A stretch of DNA of 6,794 nucleotides from an uncultured Mollicutes bacterium (GTDB lineage: Bacteria; Bacillota_I; Bacilli_A; RF39; UBA660). Numbering within the stretch: position 1 is the stretch's first letter; each line of letters starts with the position of its first letter. The stretch lies in NCBI GenBank assembly GCA_900543055.1, contig UQQI01000067.1:1-6794 (forward strand), read 5' to 3'. Positions 1 through 5,427 of this stretch are shown piece after piece. Made by a program: the position numbers and the translations under genes. Below the pieces are notes generated by a model, which worked only from the letters and a program-made list of their open reading frames with translations, did no database searches and was not told the origin of the DNA.

Positions 1-789
1 TTTTTATATAATAATTATATTATAGAAGATAAAAAAAGTATTAATTATTCTTCTATTAATAATTTTATCAATAAAGTGAATAATATTAAGTCATTGTATT
101 TAAAGAATAGTAATAAAGTATATTATTCTATTATTCCAGAAAAGATGTATTTTGTGTCTAATAAGGAATTGTTTGATACTATTGAAGATACTTTGAAAAG
201 TAGTTTTGGTTTTAAATATATTAAAATTGATGATACTTTGAGTCTTAATAGTTATTATAAAAGTGACCCACATTGGAAACAAGAAGAGTTAGTTAATACT
301 TCTAATAGAATAAATACTTTTATGAATAATAATTCTTTTAATGATTATAATAAGAAGAAAATTAGTAATTTTAAAGGTACTTATTATTATCAATTACCTG
401 TTTTTAATGATAATGATGAGTTATTTATAATGAATAGTAAATATACTAATAATAGCTATTTATATGACTATATTAGTAATAATAAAAGTGATTTATATAG
501 TAGAAGTAATAATTCTATAGATTTATATGATACTTATTTGGGAGGGTCTAAAGCAATAATTAGTGTTATTAATAAAACTAATACATCTAATAAGGAGTTA
601 ATTGTATTTAGAGATTCTTTTGCTAGTAGTATTAGTCCTTTACTTTTAGATGGGTATAGTAAAATTACTTTAATTGATACTAGGTATATTTCTCCTAATT
701 TAATTAATAATTATATTGAGTTTGATAATCAAGATATTTTATTTTTATATAGTACTTTAATTATTAATAATAGTTATTCTTTAAAATAA
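1..789 (+). CDS. DHHW-family (SGNH/AlgX-like) protein, C-terminal part, 5' end outside window
   Basis: The frame is open from the first base to the TAA at 787-789. The GTG at 76 has no ribosome binding site in front, so the real start lies upstream of the window. Counting from the first codon shown, two blocks identify it: residues 88-92 read SDPHW, a variant of the DHHW motif (D89, H91, W92), and residues 200-207 read LIVFRDSF with Ser206, followed by a segment ending IDTRY. From family knowledge, DHHW proteins belong to the SGNH hydrolase/AlgX-AlgJ group, act outside the membrane on polysaccharide O-acetyl groups, and often sit beside an MBOAT (AlgI-like) acyltransferase. The Ser, Asp and His expected for the triad are all present. 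Family placement rests on two motifs read by eye; substrate is unknown. A hairpin follows the gene, so it is the last gene of its unit. Confidence 0.72.
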   Translation, partial: FLYNNYIIEDKKSINYSSINNFINKVNNIKSLYLKNSNKVYYSIIPEKMYFVSNKELFDTIEDTLKSSFGFKYIKIDDTLSLNSYYKSDPHWKQEELVNTSNRINTFMNNNSFNDYNKKKISNFKGTYYYQLPVFNDNDELFIMNSKYTNNSYLYDYISNNKSDLYSRSNNSIDLYDTYLGGSKAIISVINKTNTSNKELIVFRDSFASSISPLLLDGYSKITLIDTRYISPNLINNYIEFDNQDILFLYSTLIINNSYSLK

Positions 790-804
790 TTTAATATGTT
801 AATT

Positions 805-842
805 AAGTGTAAATAATTTTTATGTTTACACTTTTTATTTTT
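805..842 (+). terminator. Rho-independent terminator of the DHHW gene
   Basis: A perfect 9-bp inverted repeat (AAGTGTAAA at 805-813, TTTACACTT at 825-833) with an 11-base loop is followed by a T-rich run to 842. It lies 15 bases after the stop codon. Confidence 0.75.
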
Positions 843-880
843 AAAATTTTACTAAAAATTTACATTTCTTAATTTTTTAA

Positions 881-909
881 TTGTAATTATTTTTCTAATG
901 TGATTAAAT
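881..909 (+). promoter_or_regulatory. Candidate extended -10 promoter for the 218-aa gene
   Basis: TTGTAA (881-886), a 17-base spacer and TTAAAT (904-909) are preceded by TGTGA, matching the Gram-positive TRTGn extension. Start would be near 916, giving a leader of about 73 bases that contains a run of eight T (923-930). The -10 matches only 4 of 6 consensus bases, so this is tentative. Confidence 0.4.
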
Positions 910-988
910 ATAGATACAGCCGTTTTTTTTAGGATGTTAAAATTACTTTAAATACATATAGAAGATAGTTAACTTGAGGGGGAGAATT

Positions 989-1645
989 ATGACTACTACA
1001 GGCCGTGATATTAATAGTATTAATTATAGGAGTATTAATTTAGTTTTTGTTGATTCTGATAAGAATATATTGTTTTGTGATACATTAAGTAACAATGATT
1101 ATGCTATTAGAAATGTTGAAGAACTAGAAGTATATATTAATGATTATTTAGGCGGTAATTTATTTTTAAAAACAATTAATTTAGATGATGCTTATTTGTA
1201 TAAATTAATTCCTAGATATACAAAGACTTATAATAAGGGAATAATTGATTGGAATTATGATTATAATAATATAGGTTTTAGAAGAATGAATAGACTTATA
1301 AAAAATTTACCTATAACTTATATTGTAGAAGTAACTCCAGATGATAATTTATCTAATTCGATAGATTATAATAAGAATTATGGATTCATTGAAACCTTTA
1401 CTTCTTTATATACTTATATACTTGAAAAGGTTAAAAATATTAATAGTGTTTATTCTTTCTTTTATGATAATTATGCTTTTGATAAGAAGTTTATTAGAAG
1501 AGTTATACTTGAAGAAGATACTTGGAGATTTAATTTTATAGATAGAAATGTTTATGAAGAAAAGATTAATTATGAGAGAAAGATTATGAGTGATTGTGGT
1601 TTTAAGTTTAATAAGAAGACAAATACTTGGAATAAAGTTAAATAA
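989..1645 (+). CDS. Hypothetical protein, 218 aa
   Basis: I do not recognise this protein. The ATG at 989 is chosen over the in-frame TTG at 974 because the Shine-Dalgarno sequence GAGGGGGAG (976-984) would lie inside the longer version and sits four bases before the ATG. The product is soluble-looking: no signal peptide, membrane segment, Cys cluster or nucleotide-binding loop is visible. It opens with a probable beta strand (SINLVFVDSD, about residues 15-24), has a central basic segment (FRRMNRLIKNLP, near residue 100) and ends in a charged, Tyr- and Lys-rich tail (FKFNKKTNTWNKVK). Asn, Tyr, Ile and Asp abound, as expected for such A+T-rich DNA. It has its own hairpin terminator and a candidate promoter at 881-909, so it appears to be transcribed alone. 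A real gene is likely; function is unknown. Confidence 0.8.
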   Translation: MTTTGRDINSINYRSINLVFVDSDKNILFCDTLSNNDYAIRNVEELEVYINDYLGGNLFLKTINLDDAYLYKLIPRYTKTYNKGIIDWNYDYNNIGFRRMNRLIKNLPITYIVEVTPDDNLSNSIDYNKNYGFIETFTSLYTYILEKVKNINSVYSFFYDNYAFDKKFIRRVILEEDTWRFNFIDRNVYEEKINYERKIMSDCGFKFNKKTNTWNKVK

Positions 1646-1676
1646 AAAGAAAAATTATTTTGTATTTTTCTTTTTA
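1643..1676 (+). terminator. A/U-only hairpin terminator of the 218-aa gene
   Basis: A perfect 13-bp inverted repeat pairs 1643-1655 with 1664-1676 around an 8-base loop. The left arm begins with the TAA stop codon itself. The right arm carries the T tract (TTTTTCTTTTT). Only one G-C pair is present, so strength is uncertain. Its symmetry would let it act in both directions. Confidence 0.7.
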
Positions 1677-1708
1677 TTGTGTAATAATATAGGAAATTGG
1701 AGGTTTAT

Positions 1709-2800
1709 ATGGATTTAAATGAAATTGGTAATACTATAAGTGATATTATTCTTAGTGAATATAATAAGAAAATAAAATATGATTTAGAACTTGAAGATTA
1801 TTTAAAGAGTTATACTAAAGATGAATTACTTAAGTTTTATGCAACATATCTTGTTTATAATGATAAGCTTGATGAATTATTAACTTTTAAGGCAATTAAT
1901 GGTCAAAAGAAAGCTGAAATTATTTCTAAAGTTTCTTCTAATATACGTAATATTATGAATACTTTTTTATGTATAATGAGGAGTTCTTGTTTTAATGATT
2001 TAAAAAAATATTTTAAAGATAGCAATAAAGTGTCATTTTCATTTAGTAATGATGAAGAAATTAAAATGATGACTATAATTGAGATAAAATCTTTATTCTT
2101 TATTAAATGTTATTATGATAGGAGAAATGATAGAATTGATCTTTATATACCAGAATATTTTTATGATATTTTTAAAGAATTAGTTTCTGATAAAAATGTA
2201 AATAAAGTTAATATTAAAAATAATAAGATATATAAAGGTATTTATGCTTTAGTTAATACATATGGTATTTTAACTTTTGAAGAGACTCATGAATTATTAA
2301 AAAAATTGGGTATTAGTGTTAAATATGATGATTTTGAAAATTTAATTTTAACAGAGTATAATGATTCTAGAGGATATTTTTTTACTGGTAATGAATATGG
2401 AAAATTAATTTATAATATGGGATATGAAGAATCTGATGTTATTCATGATTATTGTGATGTATTATCTCAAGATGTAAATAGAAATTTAGATGCTTCTATA
2501 ATTAAAATGATAGGAGAAGATAAATATATTTATGAATTAAAGCCTTATAAGTCACTTATTAAATATATTTCTAATGAATATGAAGACTTTAAGTTAGATC
2601 ATAAGTATTTTGATATGATGATAGTTTTAGATTTCTTATCTACTGTTCAACTAGATGAAGAACTAGCAATAAATAACTTTTATCATAATATTGATTATAA
2701 TTTTGAAGATCTTGATAAAGAGGAAAAAGATAAGATACTTAAATATTTATTTGAAATATTTAAATGTTATCCTAAATGGAATAAAAGAGGAAATTTATAA
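1709..2800 (+). CDS. Hypothetical protein, 363 aa, possibly related to SEC-C-type proteins
   Basis: Start is set at ATG 1709, five bases after GGAGG (1699-1703); the in-frame TTG at 1697 overlaps that site and is not used. The protein is acidic and mostly helical by eye, with no signal peptide or membrane segment. Two features are weakly reminiscent of Firmicutes proteins that carry a C-terminal SEC-C zinc motif: a mid-protein block YKGIYALVNTYGILTFEE (about residues 175-192), and the C-terminal KCYPKWNKRG, which resembles the N-x-P-x-W-x-x-x-G element those proteins carry. The zinc motif itself (CxC...CC) is absent, so if the relation is real this one lacks that module. That link is memory-based and weak. 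A T-rich hairpin overlaps the 3' end. No convincing promoter is seen in the 32 bases between the preceding hairpin and the start. Function is not assigned. Confidence 0.78.
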   Translation: MDLNEIGNTISDIILSEYNKKIKYDLELEDYLKSYTKDELLKFYATYLVYNDKLDELLTFKAINGQKKAEIISKVSSNIRNIMNTFLCIMRSSCFNDLKKYFKDSNKVSFSFSNDEEIKMMTIIEIKSLFFIKCYYDRRNDRIDLYIPEYFYDIFKELVSDKNVNKVNIKNNKIYKGIYALVNTYGILTFEETHELLKKLGISVKYDDFENLILTEYNDSRGYFFTGNEYGKLIYNMGYEESDVIHDYCDVLSQDVNRNLDASIIKMIGEDKYIYELKPYKSLIKYISNEYEDFKLDHKYFDMMIVLDFLSTVQLDEELAINNFYHNIDYNFEDLDKEEKDKILKYLFEIFKCYPKWNKRGNL

Positions 2801-2821
2801 TTATATTGAATTTCTTTTTTT
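2783..2821 (+). terminator. Hairpin terminator overlapping the 3' end of the 363-aa gene
   Basis: Bases 2783-2795 pair with 2809-2821 over 13 positions including two G-U wobbles, around a 13-base loop that contains the TAA stop. The left arm lies inside the last codons and the right arm ends in seven T. It has the same A-tract/U-tract design as the other hairpins here. Confidence 0.55.
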
Positions 2822-2888
2822 GTTTACTAATACTTTTGAAATTTAATTTTTTGCTTAGAGAAAATTTAAAATTTGTTAAAGATTAGGT

Positions 2889-2919
2889 TTGAATTTTCTA
2901 AATTTGCGATTTGTATAAT
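2889..2919 (+). promoter_or_regulatory. Candidate promoter for the 57-aa gene
   Basis: A consensus TATAAT (2914-2919) lies 19 bases after TTGAAT (2889-2894). The -10 is good; the spacer is longer than the usual 17, so the -35 assignment is doubtful. Transcription would begin near 2926, leaving about 38 bases of leader before the ATG. Confidence 0.42.
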
Positions 2920-2963
2920 AATAATTTTTATGTTTTAATACATCTCGAAAAGGAGGAAATATT

Positions 2964-3137
2964 ATGTTTTGTAAGATATTAAATAATGAAGAATTAAAGG
3001 AGTTTAATGAATTATATGGGAAAGATGCTTTCTTAGTTATGATTAAGAAGACTAATGATAGATATTATATTAATATTGATGCTAGTAAGTATATACGTAT
3101 TAGTGAAGATTTAGCTTTAAAATTCCTAGAAAAATAA
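2964..3137 (+). CDS. Small hypothetical protein, 57 aa
   Basis: This short frame is supported by a perfect AGGAGG (2951-2956) seven bases before the ATG at 2964, with a consensus -10 further upstream. It ends at TAA 3135-3137. The protein starts MFCKILNNEE and ends LALKFLEK. By eye it alternates helix (residues 5-20), two likely beta strands (DAFLVMIKK and RYYINID, residues 21-39) and a final helix, suggesting a small folded cytosolic domain. It has one Cys (residue 3), no membrane segment and no recognised motif. No clear terminator separates it from the ATPase 111 bases downstream, so some read-through into the ATPase is possible. It is neither an obvious antitoxin nor an obvious DNA-binding protein. 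Coding is likely because of the strong ribosome binding site; function is unknown. Confidence 0.7.
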   Translation: MFCKILNNEELKEFNELYGKDAFLVMIKKTNDRYYINIDASKYIRISEDLALKFLEK

Positions 3138-3144
3138 GAGAATT

Positions 3145-3243
3145 TGGAAAAATGTGATTTTTGGGTGTCAAAAAGTATGGAAAAATGTGATTTTAAGCCA
3201 TTGAAAGTGCTGGAAAAATGTGATACACTCTTTTTGTGAGGTG
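3145..3243 (+). repeat. Three-copy 33-bp-period direct repeat with a 14-bp conserved core
   Basis: The core TGGAAAAATGTGAT occurs identically at 3145-3158, 3178-3191 and 3211-3224, so the period is exactly 33 bp. The 19-base spacers are poorly conserved; copies 1 and 2 share TTT after the core and an AAA stretch later, and copy 3 differs. The third core covers the spacer and TGTGA extension of the putative ATPase promoter, and the third unit ends in the ATPase ribosome binding site. Thirty-three bp is close to three helical turns, placing the cores on about the same DNA face. The array looks like a regulatory element, though it also reads as an 11-codon peptide repeat. Confidence 0.85.
3201..3229 (+). 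promoter_or_regulatory. Extended -10 promoter for the AAA_14/DUF4143 ATPase
   Basis: TTGAAA (3201-3206), a 17-base spacer and TACACT (3224-3229) with TGTGA directly before the -10. A start near 3236 would leave only about 13 bases of leader, which still includes GAGGTG (3238-3243). The spacer is nearly filled by repeat core 3, so a protein binding the core would be expected to affect this promoter directly. At the same offset, core 2 has only TCAAAA and TTTTAA, and core 1 has no matching hexamers. Confidence 0.58.
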
Positions 3244-3248
3244 GTCAT

Positions 3249-4589
3249 ATGGAACGTTTAAAAAGAAAAATCGATGATTATTTAATAGAATGGAAGAAAA
3301 ATCCAAATAAATTACCATTAATTGTTAAAGGTGCACGACAGATAGGAAAAACAAATGCAATTAGATACTTTGGAGAGAAAAACTATAAAGTTTTCTTAGA
3401 AATAAATTTTGTTCTTAACCCAGAATTCAAAACAATTTTTGACAAATCTTTTTCTGTTAATGAAATAATTAAAGAGATTACTTTAAGACGCCCAGAACTT
3501 GAGATCATACCAAATGAGACGCTAATTTTCTTTGATGAGATGCAAGAATGTGTTAGTACTGCAACATCACTAAAATCTTTTAGGGAAGATGGGAGATTTG
3601 ACGTAATATGTTCTGGTTCACTTATGGGGATTAATTATAAAAAAATAGAGTCTAATAGTGTTGGGAATAAAGAAGACTATACATTACATTCTATGGACTT
3701 TGAAGAATTTTTGTGGGCTAAAGGTTATAAGAATTCTATAATTGATGATATGCTTAATTCAATGCTTAATTTAGAGCCATTATCTTCAACTATGTATGAT
3801 GTAATGATGGAAAATTTTAAAGATTATATGATTACTGGTGGTATGCCTGCAATAGTTAGTCTTTTCTTTGAAAATAAAAATTTTAGTGGAATTTTAAAAA
3901 TGCAACAACAAATTTTACTAGATTATGAAGAAGATATAACTAAATATGCTGAAGGATTAGATCAAAGCAAAATACTAACTGTATATAAAAATATTCCTGT
4001 ATTTTTAGGAAATGAAAATAAAAAATTTCAAATAACTAAAATTCAAGATGGAGCAAGAAATAGAGAATATATTGGAGTATTAAATTGGCTAGATAGAGCA
4101 GGAATAATAAATGTGTGTTACTGCCTAGATCAATTAAGTTTACCTTTAAAAGGAAATTATAATCCTAATAATTATAGAATTTACTTTGGAGATACTGGTT
4201 TATTAATAGGTTCCCTTGATGATGAAACACAAGCAGATTTAAGAAAAAATCAGAATTTTAATACATATAAAGGTGCAATATACGAAAACGTTGTTGCAGA
4301 TATGTTAGTAAAACAAGGATATAACTTGTACTTTTATAAGAATGAAAAAGGTACTCTTGAAATGGATTTTTTCATAAGAGATATTGATTCATTAATTCCT
4401 GTAGAAGTAAAAGCAAATGATAACTCAACTATATCATTAAATAATCTTATAGATGATAAGAAATACAAAGATATTAAATATGGTATAAAATTATGTAATA
4501 AAAACATAGGATTTAATGGTAAATTTTATACTTTTCCTTATTTTTTAACTTTTTTATTAAAGAGATTTTTAGAAATTAAGAATAATTAA
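3249..4589 (+). CDS. AAA_14/DUF4143-family ATPase, 446 aa
   Basis: Start ATG 3249 follows GAGGTG (3238-3243) by five bases. The N-terminal AAA domain has Walker A GARQIGKT (residues 28-35), Walker B LIFFDE (92-97, D96 and E97), a sensor-like CSGSLMG (121-127) and the family's F-E-E-F-L segment (151-155). GGMP (197-200) follows. The C-terminal DUF4143 part contains GDTGLL (314-319) and a PD-(D/E)XK-like set: E346, E371-x-D373 and E386-V-K388. These are family hallmarks and the length (about 400-450 aa) is typical. Such ATPases are common in gut bacteria and archaea, often in several copies; no agreed biochemical role is known to me, and nuclease activity is not shown. The first third uses codons such as cga, cgc, acg, atc and gac that neighbours rarely use, consistent with acquisition. 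A 33-bp repeat array and its own promoter precede it, and a hairpin follows. Confidence 0.9.
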   Translation: MERLKRKIDDYLIEWKKNPNKLPLIVKGARQIGKTNAIRYFGEKNYKVFLEINFVLNPEFKTIFDKSFSVNEIIKEITLRRPELEIIPNETLIFFDEMQECVSTATSLKSFREDGRFDVICSGSLMGINYKKIESNSVGNKEDYTLHSMDFEEFLWAKGYKNSIIDDMLNSMLNLEPLSSTMYDVMMENFKDYMITGGMPAIVSLFFENKNFSGILKMQQQILLDYEEDITKYAEGLDQSKILTVYKNIPVFLGNENKKFQITKIQDGARNREYIGVLNWLDRAGIINVCYCLDQLSLPLKGNYNPNNYRIYFGDTGLLIGSLDDETQADLRKNQNFNTYKGAIYENVVADMLVKQGYNLYFYKNEKGTLEMDFFIRDIDSLIPVEVKANDNSTISLNNLIDDKKYKDIKYGIKLCNKNIGFNGKFYTFPYFLTFLLKRFLEIKNN

Positions 4590-4592
4590 TAC

Positions 4593-4649
4593 AGATATTT
4601 TGTAATCTAATATTTATTAATAGATTGATTACAAAGTATCTTTTCTTTT
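4593..4649 (+). terminator. Rho-independent terminator of the ATPase gene
   Basis: Bases 4593-4607 pair with 4627-4641 (15 pairs, one G-U) around a 19-base loop, followed by TTTTCTTTT. This is the longest hairpin in the window and lies four bases after the stop codon. An alternative inner pairing (AATCTA 4604-4609 with TAGATT 4621-4626) is possible. Confidence 0.82.
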
Positions 4650-4669
4650 ATCTATAAAATATCTTTTTG

Positions 4670-4698
4670 TAGAAATATTTCTGTATTCATGATATAAT
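4670..4698 (+). promoter_or_regulatory. Extended -10 promoter of the membrane protein-mtaB unit
   Basis: A consensus TATAAT (4693-4698) with TGA directly before it (extended -10) lies 17 bases after TAGAAA (4670-4675, four of six consensus). Transcription should begin near 4705. This excludes the in-frame ATG at 4699, which would not be in the transcript, and fixes the start of the next gene at 4723. Confidence 0.72.
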
Positions 4699-4722
4699 AT
4701 GATAGATATTTGGGGTGATATT

Positions 4723-5427
4723 ATGAAGAAGAATATTATAATTACTATTTTAATATTTATAATTGTTGTTTTAGGTGGAGTTTGTTTTTATTTATATAAT
4801 TCTACTAAAGTTGAACCAAGAGAAAAGGTTGTTATTAAGAATGAGTCAAGTGAATTAAAAGATTCTAATATAATTACTGATTCTTCTTTAGCGATTAATA
4901 ATAGTGAAGTATCAACTGATGATGACTTAGTAAATTATTTAGATGATGTTAGTGAATATGTAGATAAGTCAAATGATGAGAAGACTTTAAAAAACACTTT
5001 TATTACTTTAACTGATTTTATATTTTATGATGGTGAGATTAAGGGTAAGAAGTTTTCTGATTTAACTGATTCTGTTAAGACTAAAGTTATTGATATTTAT
5101 GAAAAAGTTGATTCTAAAATAGAGGAGAAATATCCTAATTATAAAGAAAGTATTAAAAATACTTCTGTTAAAGTTTATAATAATGCTAAAGAGAAGGCTA
5201 ATGAGTTAAAAAATTTTATTTTAAATAAGTATAAAGATAGTGTTGGTGAAGATAGATATAATAATACTATGGATATATATGAAGAGGATAAACAAGGTGT
5301 AAAAGATGTTTATGATACTTATAAGCCTTATATAGAAGAGGGAAAAGAAAAGACTAAGAGTGCTATTAGTAAGGCAAAAGATAAGGTGTCTTCTTGGTAT
5401 AAAAATTATAAAGAGAGTAGTGATTAA
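4723..5427 (+). CDS. Membrane-anchored helical protein of unknown function, 234 aa
   Basis: Start is ATG 4723 behind GGGGTGAT (4712-4719); an in-frame ATG at 4699 is rejected because it overlaps the -10 box. Residues 4-25 form one hydrophobic segment after MKKN, so this is an uncleaved anchor or signal peptide with the rest outside the membrane. There is no proper lipobox: Cys22 is preceded by GGV. Residues 30-85 are Ser/Asp/Asn-rich and probably disordered. From about 110 to the end the chain is Lys/Glu-rich and strongly helical, with two related stretches (YPNYKES near 143 and WYKNYKES at the end). No enzyme motif is seen. It is the first gene of a two-gene unit: its TAA is immediately followed by the ATG of mtaB. 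Whether it helps MtaB is unknown; a cell-envelope role is the plainer reading. Confidence 0.85.
   Translation: MKKNIIITILIFIIVVLGGVCFYLYNSTKVEPREKVVIKNESSELKDSNIITDSSLAINNSEVSTDDDLVNYLDDVSEYVDKSNDEKTLKNTFITLTDFIFYDGEIKGKKFSDLTDSVKTKVIDIYEKVDSKIEEKYPNYKESIKNTSVKVYNNAKEKANELKNFILNKYKDSVGEDRYNNTMDIYEEDKQGVKDVYDTYKPYIEEGKEKTKSAISKAKDKVSSWYKNYKESSD

Noticed and set aside
100..282. Minus-strand 60-codon open frame opposite the DHHW gene
   Set aside because: It is antisense to a recognisable coding region, with no ribosome binding site or promoter.
910..975. Riboswitch or T-box in the leader of the 218-aa gene
   Set aside because: No conserved riboswitch core, no T-box sequence and no terminator/antiterminator pair could be seen; only a T8 run stands out.
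3145..3224. CRISPR array
   Set aside because: The 14-bp core with 19-base spacers is far shorter than CRISPR repeats and spacers, only three copies exist, and no cas gene is present.
3138..3248. TGA read as tryptophan (mycoplasma-type code), which would extend the ATPase upstream through the repeat array
   Set aside because: All clear Trp codons in the window are TGG, no gene contains an in-frame TGA, and the ATPase has a good ribosome binding site and a standard family start at 3249.
3249..4589. Transposase or insertion sequence
   Set aside because: The protein is a Walker-type ATPase with DUF4143, not a transposase, and no terminal inverted repeats or target duplications were found around it.
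4699..4722. Earlier ATG start for the membrane protein
   Set aside because: The ATG overlaps the TATAAT box, so it would lie upstream of the transcription start; the Shine-Dalgarno serves the ATG at 4723.
4771..4791. Lipoprotein lipobox in the membrane protein
   Set aside because: Cys22 is preceded by G-G-V; Val at -1 and Gly at -3 do not fit a signal peptidase II site.
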